This document shows positions 19,123 through 28,212 of a stretch of 64,000 bases of DNA, piece after piece. The position numbers and the translations under genes are program-made. Source of the DNA: CALCEB01 sp035531475 (GTDB lineage Bacteria; Acidobacteriota; Terriglobia; UBA7540); contig DATKST010000052.1 in NCBI GenBank assembly GCA_035531475.1, positions 133,659 through 197,658 on the forward strand, given 5' to 3'. Position 1 is the first letter of the stretch; every line of letters starts with the position of its first letter. Under the pieces are notes generated by a model, which saw only the letters and a list, made by a program, of their open reading frames with translations, made no database searches and was not told where the DNA came from.

Positions 19123-19163
19123 CTGCTACCTGCACTTGCTAAATCTTTGAAATGAATGACCGC

Positions 19164-20075
19164 TTAACCCTGGCCATGAGAAGTCGAGTCCATCCGTCGA
19201 AGCCGCTGGCGGGCCAAATCCGCTTCCTTTGAATCCGGGTAGCGGCGAACCAACGACCGCAACTCGCGAACTCCCGCCGAAGTTTGGCCCTCGGCCAGCA
19301 AGGCGTAGCCCTTCTTAAGCTGGGCCGCCTGCATTTTGTTGCCGCCGGGATACTGCATCATGCAGAGGTTGTAGGCTTTGATCGCCTCGGCGTATTTCTT
19401 TTCCAGATAATATGAATCACCGATATAGAACTGCGCATTCGAGGCCAGATCAGTCTGCCCGTAATTCTCGATATATTGCTGGAAGCCTTGAACCGCAAGG
19501 TCATAATTGCCGTTGGTGTAATCGGAATACGCGGATTTATAGAGCGTCTCGGGGTCAGGAACGGCAGGGGTTGAAGCGGCAGGTCCCGGCGCGGCGTTGG
19601 AGGCGTCCTGCCCGTCCGGTGGCGGCCCGGCTGCCTGTCCGCCCGCTCCTTGCGCTGCCGAGGCCTGGGCGGGCGGCGCGTTTAATGTCTCCAGGGTACG
19701 CTGAGCTTGGGCCAGTTCGCCGCTTATTTTGGAAAGCTCACCCTTGGTTTCGTCCAAGCTGGCAGAGAGTTGCTGGATCTGGCTGGTCATGGAATCGAAC
19801 CGGCTGCTGGTGATTGCCAAGCTGCGCTGGTTGACCTCCTTGAGGTCGGAAACCGTAGTCTTCATGGAGGTCACATTGTCATTGGTTTGTTGAACCAGCA
19901 GCTTCAGGACTGCGGTCTGGGAATCCACCGTTTTCTGCAGGTTTTGCATCTGCTGCTGGAGAGTATCCAACTGCTGCATCATGGAAATGATTTCCTTGCT
20001 GACGCTAAACCCGGGCCGCGCGCTGAGGATGGAAAACGCACCTGCCAAAAAGAGTGCAATCGCTTTTTTGTTCAA
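19164..20075 (-). CDS. cpoB: Tol-Pal system protein CpoB (YbgF)
   Basis: A 303-residue periplasmic protein with a signal peptide. A long coiled coil follows at about 25-110 (heptads in 'MMQQLDTLQQQMQNLQKTV'), then an Ala/Pro/Gly-rich linker and C-terminal TPR repeats ('LYKSAYSDYTNGNYDLAV', 'AQFYIGDSYYLEKKYAEAI'). CpoB coordinates Tol energy with septal peptidoglycan synthesis. It is the last gene of the operon, 369 bp after pal. It starts with TTG at 20075, with AGGGAG 12 bases upstream. Confidence 0.88.
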   Translation of the reverse strand: MNKKAIALFLAGAFSILSARPGFSVSKEIISMMQQLDTLQQQMQNLQKTVDSQTAVLKLLVQQTNDNVTSMKTTVSDLKEVNQRSLAITSSRFDSMTSQIQQLSASLDETKGELSKISGELAQAQRTLETLNAPPAQASAAQGAGGQAAGPPPDGQDASNAAPGPAASTPAVPDPETLYKSAYSDYTNGNYDLAVQGFQQYIENYGQTDLASNAQFYIGDSYYLEKKYAEAIKAYNLCMMQYPGGNKMQAAQLKKGYALLAEGQTSAGVRELRSLVRRYPDSKEADLARQRLRRMDSTSHGQG

Positions 20076-20405
20076 GGTTTATCAGATCTCCCTTAAAAAA
20101 GGTGACCCCCAGTTGAAGTGTACTCTTAGGAGGATTTGGGGTCAACCGCACCGAACGTGGAGGGCGTACCAACTGGAATATTGAGCCGACGGGCAGAACT
20201 GCACGGTATGCTGAGGTTGTGTCAGCGCGGGTTCACAGACAACAGACAGATTGCCGGTCGCCCGGTGACCCCGCCTGCGAAGAGCGCTCCAAGAGAAAGC
20301 TACCCTTACGCAGCGCCCGCAGGCAATATGGTTGCCAAGGCGGGCCAGCATAAAGACCGTCGACCCTCAATCGCAATATCTTAAACAGCCAAGAACAGCA
20401 GGAGA

Positions 20406-20435
20406 GAGCCGGAAGCGCTCTCACGCTTCCGGCTC
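20406..20435 (-). terminator. Hairpin downstream of pal
   Basis: GAGCCGGAAGCG and CGCTTCCGGCTC form a perfect 12-bp stem with a 6-base loop, starting 10 bp after the pal stop. Only a weak T-rich stretch follows on the minus strand, so it may attenuate transcription into cpoB rather than end it. The rest of 20076-20444 shows no gene. Confidence 0.5.
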
Positions 20436-20444
20436 TTGACCTTA

Positions 20445-21206
20445 CTACTTGGATTCAGCGCCGAACACCAAGTGCGCGCGGCGGTTTTGCTGCCAGCATT
20501 CCTCGTTGTTGTCGGTGCAGAACGGACGATCCTTACCGTAGGAGATGGTAGTGATGTTGTCCGCATTGACGCCGAGGTTGACAAGGAATTTCTTGGCAGA
20601 GTTGGCACGCCGGTCACCGAGGCCGAGGTTGTACTCCTCGCTTCCTCGATTGTCGCAATGTCCCTCAATCGTGAACTTGATATCGGGATGCGCCTTGAGG
20701 AAGTCGGCATCGGCGGTGAGCGCCTGTTGTGCGTCAGGACGGATATCCGACTTGTTGAAGTCGAAGAACCCGTCTTTAACGTTCTGCTGGAATAGTTCTG
20801 TCTCCGTGGGTCCAGCAGCCGGTGGCGGTGGAGGCGGTGGAGGCGGCGTTGTAACCGTCACACGCGCCGTGGCGCTTGCATTGCCACCCGGCCCAGTCGC
20901 CGTAATGGTATACGTGGTTGAGTCGGCCGGTGAGACCGTCGTCGAGCCTTGAGCCTCAACTTTCCCAGGTCCTGGCTCCAGATCGAGACTGGTCGCATTG
21001 GCGGAGGACCAGCTTAGCGTTGAACTTTGACCCTTTTCAATGGTGCTTGGCTCAGCCGTCAAAGTCACCGTGGGCGCCGTCGGCGCGGATGGTGGTGGCG
21101 GTGGTGGCGGTGGCGTCACAGGCTTCGGCTTGTGGCACGCGCCCGCGAGCAATACCAAGCCCAGCAAACCGACCAAAATGGCAAGCATTTTTTTTCTTTG
21201 TGGCAT
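20445..21206 (-). CDS. pal: Peptidoglycan-associated lipoprotein Pal with an added Ig-like domain
   Basis: A 253-residue protein. The lipoprotein signal ends LLAGAC. A proline-rich linker, an Ig-like domain (about 45-115, 'TLTAEPSTIEKGQSSTLSWSS'), a second Pro-rich stretch and the OmpA/Pal peptidoglycan-binding domain follow ('FDFNKSDIRPDAQ', 'TIEGHCDNRGSEEYNLGLGDRRA'). Pal anchors the outer membrane to peptidoglycan and binds TolB. The Ig-like insert makes it longer than the enterobacterial form (about 170). ATG 21206 has AGGAGGA seven bases upstream. It sits between tolB and cpoB. Confidence 0.9.
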   Translation of the reverse strand: MPQRKKMLAILVGLLGLVLLAGACHKPKPVTPPPPPPPPSAPTAPTVTLTAEPSTIEKGQSSTLSWSSANATSLDLEPGPGKVEAQGSTTVSPADSTTYTITATGPGGNASATARVTVTTPPPPPPPPPAAGPTETELFQQNVKDGFFDFNKSDIRPDAQQALTADADFLKAHPDIKFTIEGHCDNRGSEEYNLGLGDRRANSAKKFLVNLGVNADNITTISYGKDRPFCTDNNEECWQQNRRAHLVFGAESK

Positions 21207-21673
21207 TATTTCTCCTCCTAAGTCGGTAACAACATTCTCAGTTTCCAGGGATGACTTTCAAGTGCTTCGGCTTAGTCCCTTCAATGGCGCGAAGATTAAC
21301 CAGAACCCACTTCTTGCCCCAAAGGGTAAAAATAACATCCAAAGGTTGTTATACTACCACGAAATACACACAAAACAAAGGCCTTTTTCTATCTTAGCCA
21401 GAAAGGGAGAATTTCCCGGCGTTGTTTTGCCCGCGACCGCAGCTCCTTCGCCTTGCCATTCCATCCTTCCGTTTAACGAAACCGATAGTAGCAAGGGTTG
21501 ACACACCAAACTGTTGTTCACCCATTCCGGAATTGGCCCATAGAGTCCATCCAATATTTTCCCTGCTGCTTTGCCTTCAAGTCTTCTAATAATTTACCAG
21601 AAATTTAATTGCAAACAAAGAATACTGTGGCAAACCTTCGGGCCGAACGGCCGGGATCACACCACGCAGGGCC
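21207..21673. other. Non-coding gap between tolB and pal
   Basis: A 467-bp AT-richer stretch with no supported gene. TAGTATAAC on the minus strand near 21350 could be a -10 element for a separate pal transcript, but no convincing -35 accompanies it. Confidence 0.35.
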
Positions 21674-23008
21674 TTAGTTCGACCAGCTTGGATTCCAGTT
21701 TTCGCCCACGGTGGTCAACTGCTTTGGATCTGATCCGTCCGCCAGCATCGTCCAAAGTTCTCTCCTTCCGGAACGCGTTGACTCAAACACCAAGTGGCGT
21801 CCGTCAGGTGACCAATACGGATGCTCGTTGCGGGCGGCGTCGTGGGTGAGTTGCACAATGCGGCCGGTCGCAATTTCCACAATGTAGATGTCATAGGTGC
21901 CGGTGTCGGAGACGCGCCAGTGAAAGGCCATAAACATACCGTTGGGAGACCATGACGGGGCGCTTGCGTCGCCGCCTCCCGTGATAAGCCTGCGCAAATT
22001 GGTTCCATCCGCATTCATAATATAGATTTGTGGGTTGCCGCTGCGGTCGGAGACGAATGCGATTTCATTCCCGGTTTTGGGATTCCACACGGGTGAGATA
22101 TCCACACCCGGCGAATAGGTCAGCCTCTGCAAATTAGAACCGTTGATGCTTGAAACGTAAATCTCCGGGTCACCGCTCATACTGGAGCAGAAGGTAATTT
22201 TCTGGCCGTCCGGAGACCAAGCCGGCGTGGTATTCAGGCCCTTATAGTGGACAAAGGGCAAGAGGTGGTGAGTGAGAAATGAGTAGATCGAAATTTCAGG
22301 ATTACCACTGGCATAGTTCGTAAAGGCCAGCTTGGTATCCTTCGGGGACCAGCGGGGTGTAAGGCACAGAGATCCATAACTGGTGATGGGGTGTTGGTTA
22401 AACCCGTCATAATCCATGACCCAGATTTCTTCATGGCCGGTGCGCTTGCTGACAAAAGCGACCTGGCTCAGATTGATACCCGGAATGCCGCCTCCCAGGG
22501 TCTGGATGATTTCATTGGCAAAAGTATGAGCGGTTTCTCGGGTGGAGATTTCATTGAGGGTGGCGACAAAGCGTTTGGCGAGCACGCTGGGGTTGCCCGG
22601 ATTCTGCACGTCGTAAAGATAAGCCGTCACCACCAGGTTGCTGTTGATCTCCTCCGTTTTTCCAAAAACCAGCATCTGCGCGGCGACCTGCGTGGAAGTC
22701 CAATCGGCGAACACTACCCCCCCTGGATCGGCCGGAGTCTTCAGCGGATAGTAGCTCTTGCTGACCAACTCAAAAATGCCGGAATTGTCCAGATCGTTCC
22801 AGAGGACCTGATTGAATTCCGTGGTGAGGCCCGCGAGGTTTGGGTCCGTACCTTGCGCCGGAAAGGCGGGAACGGCAATGCGAATTTTGGGGGCGCCGCG
22901 ATTGATGCCGGTTTCAAGCCATCCCTGGCCATGGGCCGGTTGAAGAGCAAGCAGCAAGAATGCCGTAGCCATTACTGAAGTCGATAAAATGGGGGGAAAA
23001 TTTTTCAT
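21674..23008 (-). CDS. tolB: Tol-Pal system beta-propeller protein TolB
   Basis: A 444-residue periplasmic protein. The signal peptide ends 'LQPAHGQG', a TolB N-terminal domain follows, and then a WD40-like/PD40 propeller with repeated 'SPDGQKITFCSS', 'SDRSGNPQIYIMNADGTNLRRL' and 'SPDGRHLVFES' blades. TolB links Pal to the TolA/Q/R motor. An in-frame ATG at 23113 overlaps the tolA stop, but ATG 23008 has a good GGAG site and gives a proper signal peptide, so it is preferred. Confidence 0.92.
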   Translation of the reverse strand: MKNFPPILSTSVMATAFLLLALQPAHGQGWLETGINRGAPKIRIAVPAFPAQGTDPNLAGLTTEFNQVLWNDLDNSGIFELVSKSYYPLKTPADPGGVVFADWTSTQVAAQMLVFGKTEEINSNLVVTAYLYDVQNPGNPSVLAKRFVATLNEISTRETAHTFANEIIQTLGGGIPGINLSQVAFVSKRTGHEEIWVMDYDGFNQHPITSYGSLCLTPRWSPKDTKLAFTNYASGNPEISIYSFLTHHLLPFVHYKGLNTTPAWSPDGQKITFCSSMSGDPEIYVSSINGSNLQRLTYSPGVDISPVWNPKTGNEIAFVSDRSGNPQIYIMNADGTNLRRLITGGGDASAPSWSPNGMFMAFHWRVSDTGTYDIYIVEIATGRIVQLTHDAARNEHPYWSPDGRHLVFESTRSGRRELWTMLADGSDPKQLTTVGENWNPSWSN

Positions 23009-23109
23009 GTTCACTTTTTCTCCAGGCCGGGAATTCCTTTTGGGCTTAAAACCTGGGCCGCATCCCGGTTTCTTGAATCGCCAATGTTTCGCATTTTCTC
23101 CGTGGCCGT

Positions 23110-23907
23110 TCATCTTTGAAGATCAAAATAAAAAGATACAGTAACGGAATTACCCCGGTAATTCGAAGGCAGCGGCGACAGTGGATTGGAAGCATCAATG
23201 GCCCGCAAGGCGGAGCGGTCCACCTCTTGGTAACCGCTCGATTGCGTGAGTCGGACCCGGGTCACAGTACCGTCCCGTAATATTTTGAACTCCACGTAAA
23301 CCCTTCGCGCCGAGGTAATGTTGGGGCTAACCATGGAGATCAGCCAATTGCTGCGAACGCGGTTCTTGACCGCTTGAACGTACCAGCCATACTGAGTTCC
23401 GAAGTTCCCATCCTCTATCGCAATCCCTCCCCGGCTCGAGCCCACTACGAACTGGCCATAATCGATGGCTGCCCGGCCTTGATTCCCGAAGGGAATGGCA
23501 TTGGGAGGTGGCATGGGCTCTTCTTTCTGGATGCGTTTATTGATGCGAATCGCGGGCTTGAGATGGATTGCGTCCTTGAACTTAGGAATTTCAAGAGAGT
23601 TGGGCATGGGCGCTTCCTTGGGCTGAAGTGGCGTTTTATAGAGCCCGGGATTCTCATCTCGCAACGTGCTGTGAGTTTGTTCCATCGGCGCCGGAAGCGG
23701 GATTCCGGGCAAAGAGGAAACCACATTCACCCGTGTCGCCGTCCCCTTAGCCCAAGGATTACCCCAGCCGGGACCGTGATGGAAACCCAGCCAGGCATAA
23801 ATGGCAGCGGACAGAAAGATGCACACGTGAAATGCGATCGAGGCCGCCAGCGAACCTCCTAGCGTATCCCGATGGTTAAATGGCAGCGAAAATGTTTCGG
23901 TATTCAT
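23110..23907 (-). CDS. tolA: TolA/TonB-type energy transducer
   Basis: A 265-residue protein. A single N-terminal transmembrane helix ('SIAFHVCIFLSAAIYAWLGF') is followed by a Pro/Lys-rich periplasmic linker and a TonB/TolA C-terminal domain ('VRSNWLI', 'RRVYVEFKILRDGTVTRVRLTQSSGYQEVDRSALRAI'). In the tolQ-R-A-B-pal order it occupies the tolA place, but it is a TonB-box type domain with no long helical TolA stalk. It transmits proton-motive force from TolQR to TolB/Pal. Confidence 0.85.
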   Translation of the reverse strand: MNTETFSLPFNHRDTLGGSLAASIAFHVCIFLSAAIYAWLGFHHGPGWGNPWAKGTATRVNVVSSLPGIPLPAPMEQTHSTLRDENPGLYKTPLQPKEAPMPNSLEIPKFKDAIHLKPAIRINKRIQKEEPMPPPNAIPFGNQGRAAIDYGQFVVGSSRGGIAIEDGNFGTQYGWYVQAVKNRVRSNWLISMVSPNITSARRVYVEFKILRDGTVTRVRLTQSSGYQEVDRSALRAIDASNPLSPLPSNYRGNSVTVSFYFDLQR

Positions 23908-23978
23908 CGTTGAATTGCTTTACCGGCGACGGGTTCTTTTCGTTATCTTGTCCGGACCGGTCCGGCTCTTGCGGGATG

Positions 23979-24404
23979 CTAACTTGTCCCTTTGGTCTCA
24001 ATGGGCCGCGTCACAATGCTGATATTGGTGATCTTGGATTGTTTCAGGGTGTCAATAACGGTGGCGAATGTCCCGAATGGCACCGCCTGGTCGGCTCGAA
24101 TATAAACCGGGGAATCCGTGGCCCCATGCATCTTATCGATCACGGTCTGACCGAGGGCGTTGATATTCACGGGATCGTTGCCAATATAGAGGTTCTGCCG
24201 TTTGTCAATGGTGATGACCACTCTTTCCTTGCTGATCGTCTTAACGGTCTTGGTTTTCGGCAGGTTAACTTCGATGCCCGATTGAAGGATGGGCGCGGTC
24301 AGCATGAAAATGATGAGCAGAACCAGCACCACGTCCACCAACGGCGTGATATTGATTTCGGAGAGTGAGGTTTGTGTTCGTCCTTTCGGAGTGATGAAGG
24401 CCAT
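23979..24404 (-). CDS. tolR: TolR/ExbD biopolymer transport protein
   Basis: About 141 residues. The single helix contains the proton-path Asp in 'INITPLVDVVLVLLIIFMLTAP', followed by the small periplasmic domain. TolR forms the proton channel with TolQ. The frame is open to 24443. ATG 24404 has TGAGG eight bases upstream and is preferred over ATG 24410. Confidence 0.92.
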   Translation of the reverse strand: MAFITPKGRTQTSLSEINITPLVDVVLVLLIIFMLTAPILQSGIEVNLPKTKTVKTISKERVVITIDKRQNLYIGNDPVNINALGQTVIDKMHGATDSPVYIRADQAVPFGTFATVIDTLKQSKITNISIVTRPIETKGTS

Positions 24405-24520
24405 GCTCATTACCTCAAACGGAGAAAAGCTGAGTTCCGGCAATCAGCAAGCTCTTGATTGGCGGAAATTCCTGGCCGCTGAAAAAGGCTCCCATGCCTG
24501 CCATCCTGAGCCCTCCGCCT

Positions 24521-24634
24521 GTCATGCTAAGCGGGGCGAAGGATGCCGCCATTTGGTTCCGGGTAAACCTCTCGAAGGGTCCCTGGTATGTCTTTTTCAA
24601 TGCCATGCGGGGATGCTTCGCTTCGTTCAGCACG
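24521..24634. repeat. Inverted repeat pair inside the tol operon
   Basis: GTCATGCTAAGCGGGGCGAAGGATG (24521-24545) faces GGGATGCTTCGCTTCGTTCAGCACG (about 24609-24633). It belongs to the same family as the half-copy near 16287. It fills the 256-bp gap between tolQ and tolR, so it is transcribed with the operon. Confidence 0.5.
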
Positions 24635-24660
24635 TCAATTTAGCGTTTTTCAGCGGCTTG

Positions 24661-25353
24661 CTAAGTGAAAAACCGCTCCGTCAAGTTGATGAATTCCAAT
24701 GAAAATTCATCCATCAGGGCTCCAAATTCTTTGATGCGGCCCAGATAGATATTGTAAGCAATGACCGCCGGAATGGCGGCGAACAATCCCGCGGCAGTTG
24801 TAATCAACGCTTCGGAAATACCCGGAGCCACCGTGTGAAGTGAAGCCGTGGTTGCGGTTCCCAAGTCCTGGAAGGCATCCATAATGCCCCAAACGGTTCC
24901 GAACAACCCAATGAATGGACTGACCCCGGCAGTGGTGGCCAGCCAACCGAGCCACCGTTCGAGCCGCGTCAACTCCGCAGAAGACGCGATCTGGAGCGCC
25001 CGTTGCACACCCTCAAGGCTGCGAATCCGAGGCTTGCCCGGGTTTTCGGAATAGGTTGCTTGAGCTTCGATCTCGCGATAACCGCCCAAGAACACCTCGG
25101 ATAACGGGCTTGCCGTCAAGGTCTGGCAGGCAGCGTGAATATCAGAAAGCTTTTTGCTTTTGCGGAATATCTTCAAAAATTCCAAGGATTGGAGGCGAGC
25201 CGACTTAAAGCTACGGGATTTCTTGAAGATGATCGCCCAGGAAAAAACTGAGAAGAACAGGAGAATCCCCAGAACAATTCTTGCCACCGGCCCCGTATTT
25301 GCGAGCAATTGGCTAACTTCCCCTTGCAGCAGGAGAAAACAGGCTAAATCCAA
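24661..25353 (-). CDS. tolQ: TolQ/ExbB-type proton channel subunit
   Basis: A 230-residue MotA/TolQ/ExbB protein with three transmembrane helices: 'ARIVLGILLFFSVFSWAIIF', 'LGWLATTAGVSPFIGLFGTVWGIM' and 'EALITTAAGLFAAIPAVIAYN'. The signature 'PFIGLFGTVWGIMDAF' is intact. It starts with TTG at 25353, with AGGAGG four bases before it. It is the first gene of the leftward Tol-Pal operon. Confidence 0.92.
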   Translation of the reverse strand: MDLACFLLLQGEVSQLLANTGPVARIVLGILLFFSVFSWAIIFKKSRSFKSARLQSLEFLKIFRKSKKLSDIHAACQTLTASPLSEVFLGGYREIEAQATYSENPGKPRIRSLEGVQRALQIASSAELTRLERWLGWLATTAGVSPFIGLFGTVWGIMDAFQDLGTATTASLHTVAPGISEALITTAAGLFAAIPAVIAYNIYLGRIKEFGALMDEFSLEFINLTERFFT

Positions 25354-25768
25354 CTAACCTCCTCATTGAACCCAGTATCTATTCCTTCCAATACTCGAAG
25401 CTAACACAGGCTTAAAATGCCCGTCAATGAACAGCGTGACACACATTACGATTTTTAAGGGCTGGAGAAACGGCCCAGGACTCTCGATTGGCACCGGAAC
25501 CTTATTCTTTCTTATCCGGGGAACGCCATTTTTCGCTCTTGCCGGGTCCCCAGCGGAAGGCTGGCTCTGACGCAGCATGTTGGCGATCCCGGATGGATTT
25601 GGATTCCTGTTTGTACGAGAATGACGGTCCGGGTGGGAATAACAGCTTGCGCGGGAATGACCATTTTCGAGGGGATGAGGTTTCGGCCGCGCGCGGCAAT
25701 CAGGGTTCTCGCGGCAGAGGACTGCTTATGTCCGCAATCCTGGATAGCCCGACGCACCCGGCCGCTTC
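25354..25768. other. Non-coding gap with degenerate REP-like motifs
   Basis: No gene is supported. Around 25600-25680 are degenerate REP-like motifs (GAGAATGACGGTCCGGG, GCTTGCGCGGGAATGACC). The tolQ promoter should lie at the left side, but no clear -35/-10 pair is visible. Confidence 0.35.
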
Positions 25769-26947
25769 TTATGCGCTCTGTTCAATAGAGCGCAACATTT
25801 CATAATCCGCTTCGTTGAGCTTGCGGAGCCGTTCAGACCGGGGATGCGGCTCGATGATCTCGCCCGACTTCATCACAAACAGGGGTTTGATCCGTCGCGT
25901 TGCCACTTCAACCTTCAAGTGAGTGTCTTCAAGTGGAAATTCGCCGTCTTCGAGCCGAAAGGCGAAAAGGTCTGCGACCGCTCCCACCCGCATCGTTCCC
26001 AATCCCAGCGCTTGTCCAATCGCTTTAGCGGGAGCCCAGGTCGATTTCAGAATAACATCCTCGAGGGACATTCCCAGGTGCAGAAACTTGGTCATGGTGG
26101 TCGGCATGTCAAAAGCCCAGCGTTCCACCGAATAGCGATGCAGGTCCGTGCTGATGGTATCGGGGTAAAACTCATGTTCAAAGGCGCGGCGCGCAATTTC
26201 CCAGCTAAAGCTGCCCGCTCCGTGGCCCACGTCAAACACCACTCCTTCTTTCCGAGCAATTTGAGCTGCCGGAATCAGGCTCCCGTTCTCCACAATGCCA
26301 TCTCCCCGGCCCTCGAAGCAGTGCGTCACAATGTCACCGGGGCGCAGCCGCCCCAGGATTTCGGGAGTCTGCGCCCCCTTTCCAATGTGTACCATCAGCG
26401 GCCGCTTCGCTTGCCGTGCCGCCTCCAGCGCGTCGTCGAACGCTTTCGGATTGTGTCCCTCCTTCATGCGAACTTTCACGCCGATGGCGACGCCGGGGAA
26501 CTCCTCCAGAACGCTGATCGTTTCCGCGGGCCGCGAGTAACGCAGATCTTCAAGCTCTCCCGCGAACGAAGTGGGAATACCCCAGGCGGCAATATTCACA
26601 AAGGCGAGGACCCGGACGCAGGCTGCGGCGATTCCGTGCCGGTTGAACTCGGGAAAATTGATGAACCCCGTCGTACCCGCATCGACGACAGTGGATGCTC
26701 CCCTTTGCAGGCAAAGGTCGGGATCGATTCCCCAGGCGCTGCCCTCATACCAATGACCGTGAAGGTCGATCAATCCAGGACATATATAGGCGCCATCCAA
26801 ATCATTTTCGGCAGTTCCCTCCGGCGCGCGAAGGGAAGGACCTACCTCCGCAATGACGCCACCACCAATGGCAATATCCAACCTCCCATTCAGACCTTGG
26901 GAGGGATCAATCACGTGGGCTCGTCGCAGGATTATGTCCGGGGTCAT
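25769..26947 (-). CDS. Amidohydrolase/deacetylase-family metallohydrolase
   Basis: A 392-residue protein of the dihydroorotase-like superfamily. The first metal site is 'GLIDLHGHWYEG', with later ligands around 'PLMVHIGKG', 'DIVTHCFEGRGDGIV' and 'TISTDLHRYS'. The C-terminal beta-sandwich ends 'EPHPRSERLRKLNEADY'. The family includes predicted selenocysteine/D-amino-acid-linked deacetylases, but the substrate here is unknown. ATG 26947 is preceded by GGAAG; TTG 26962 is an alternative start. Confidence 0.8.
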   Translation of the reverse strand: MTPDIILRRAHVIDPSQGLNGRLDIAIGGGVIAEVGPSLRAPEGTAENDLDGAYICPGLIDLHGHWYEGSAWGIDPDLCLQRGASTVVDAGTTGFINFPEFNRHGIAAACVRVLAFVNIAAWGIPTSFAGELEDLRYSRPAETISVLEEFPGVAIGVKVRMKEGHNPKAFDDALEAARQAKRPLMVHIGKGAQTPEILGRLRPGDIVTHCFEGRGDGIVENGSLIPAAQIARKEGVVFDVGHGAGSFSWEIARRAFEHEFYPDTISTDLHRYSVERWAFDMPTTMTKFLHLGMSLEDVILKSTWAPAKAIGQALGLGTMRVGAVADLFAFRLEDGEFPLEDTHLKVEVATRRIKPLFVMKSGEIIEPHPRSERLRKLNEADYEMLRSIEQSA

Positions 26948-27044
26948 TCGATCTTCCGTCAATCATAGGTTTGGCGGCAGGAGGGCTTCCGGCATGGAGC
27001 AGCACGGCCATGAAGACCTGAAGCCCTCATCACCCGCACCATCA

Positions 27045-27230
27045 TCAGAATTGGTAGGTCAGGGAGAATTGGAAAATCCTTTATTCGTGATCGACACACA
27101 GCCAGTCACTCGATGGATGGTTTGTGATGAGCGTCAATACTTCCCCGACGGAATAAAGCCAAAACCCAGAAAGTCAGTATTTCATGCAAAGGAAGATTAT
27201 AAGTTAAGCCAACGTTGAGTCCGCAAAAGA
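27045..27230 (-). pseudogene. 3' remnant of an outer-membrane beta-barrel gene
   Basis: On the minus strand the codons ending at 27045 read IFQFSLTYQF-stop, the aromatic C-terminal signature recognised in outer-membrane barrels. Just upstream is a TAA in that frame. A second frame continues with 'FFCGLNVGLTYNLPLHE', also strand-like. The fragment is frameshifted and its upstream end stops at the small MITE at 27255. It looks like the decayed end of a barrel gene. No other part of the gene is seen. Confidence 0.35.
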
Positions 27231-27254
27231 AGTCATCGAAGCCCGGCGATTCCT

Positions 27255-27298
27255 GGTAGTGGTACATTTTCGCCGCTACAGCAAACTGAACCACTACC
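27255..27298. mobile_element. MITE copy 4 (44 bp)
   Basis: Starts GGTAGTGGTACATTTTCG and ends CTGAACCACTACC, essentially two terminal repeats with a short CGCCGCTACAG centre. The 8-bp flanks CGATTCCT (27247-27254) and CGATTCAT (27299-27306) differ at one base. Confidence 0.7.
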
Positions 27299-27387
27299 CG
27301 ATTCATACACCCCGTGACCCGGCGGGGCAGTCCGTTGTATGATTTCTTACTCTTGAAACTCAATACGATTCCATCTTTTGAGAAGGG

Positions 27388-27690
27388 ATGTTCATGATCT
27401 GCCACATTGTGCTCTATAAGATGAAACCCGAAAACAAGGCGAATCAGGAAACGTGGCTGGTGGAGGAAGCTCGCAAACAATTGGCCGTGCTGCCGGGAGT
27501 GAAGAATTTGCGAGTGGGAAAGAATATTGATCCCGCGAAAGGAGGTTACTCCGTGGCGTTGGCGATGGATTTTGAAGATGGCGCGGCTCTCGAAACTTAT
27601 CGTGTCCATCCCGATCATCAGCGATTCGTAAAAGAGACGGCCGGTCCGTTGGTGGAGGAAATCTTTCGCTACGACTTCGAATGGAAGTGA
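27388..27690 (+). CDS. Dabb-family (stress-responsive A/B barrel) protein
   Basis: A 100-residue dimeric alpha-beta barrel domain. 'ICHIVLYKMKPENKA' at the N-terminus, the central 'LPGVKNLRVGKNI' and the C-terminal 'HPDHQRFVKETAGPLVEEIFRYDFE' match the Dabb pattern. It is a small cytoplasmic protein with no assigned reaction. ATG 27388 and ATG 27394 are both possible starts. It is a single gene. Confidence 0.8.
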   Translation: MFMICHIVLYKMKPENKANQETWLVEEARKQLAVLPGVKNLRVGKNIDPAKGGYSVALAMDFEDGAALETYRVHPDHQRFVKETAGPLVEEIFRYDFEWK

Positions 27691-27724
27691 AGACCGCGAA
27701 GCGGACCCGCTGAAACGGTTTCGT

Positions 27725-28171
27725 TCAAAGCATCTGCCCGATCAAAGGAGTTCCATCCTCATCAAACGGGTCCGAGAGGACCTGGCGGAGGAGAGGAATG
27801 AAGGCAGTGTAGAGCGACATGGCTGCGTTTCGCGCTTTCAAGTCCCCAGCTTGGATGAAATCGGCTTCGCGGTTCCTGAGAAGTGGCTTCCCTTCGAGTT
27901 GTGGTATGAAGTCTTCCAGAAATGGCCAGAGGAGAATGGCATCAGGCCGCTTCGAGGGCCTCCGGCTGAATTCAAGCCGCCCGCGATCAATCAAAACCGT
28001 CCAGGCGAACCCCCAATCCTCGATCTTCCACAGGGTCTCGACCTCGACCGTGCGGATGTGATCTCGCAAGGAGCGGCTTCGCCCCGCCAGCACGAAAGCC
28101 CGCTGGATCACGCGCCGCGCCGCGCGGTGCGATAGGTCTTGAAACCTGTAGCTGTTTTCACTTTGTTCCAT
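27725..28171 (-). CDS. SCP-2-like domain protein (tentative)
   Basis: A 148-residue soluble protein. The middle and end ('WTVLIDRGRLEF', 'PDAILLWPFLEDFIPQLEGKPLLRN', 'FIQAGDLKARNAAMSLYTAF') follow the strand-helix pattern of SCP-2 sterol-carrier-like domains, which bind hydrophobic ligands. This is a fold-level resemblance only. It is convergent with the Dabb gene. Confidence 0.5.
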   Translation of the reverse strand: MEQSENSYRFQDLSHRAARRVIQRAFVLAGRSRSLRDHIRTVEVETLWKIEDWGFAWTVLIDRGRLEFSRRPSKRPDAILLWPFLEDFIPQLEGKPLLRNREADFIQAGDLKARNAAMSLYTAFIPLLRQVLSDPFDEDGTPLIGQML

Positions 28172-28212
28172 GTCGATTCAATCTTCATCCCGGACGCCAC
28201 CCGCAGAGTTTG

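Larger units (their letters stand above)
17195..19131. mobile_element. MITE copy 3, split by an IS1380 element
   Basis: The left part (17195-17300) starts GGTAGTGGTACATTTT and contains a long hairpin built on GTAGCGGCGGTCTCTGACCGCCG. The right end (19123-19131, CCTGCTACC) is found only after the IS. TGCACTTG flanks the composite at 17187-17194 and 19132-19139, an 8-bp target duplication of the MITE. Removing the IS restores a sequence similar to the end of the copy at 27255. Confidence 0.7.
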
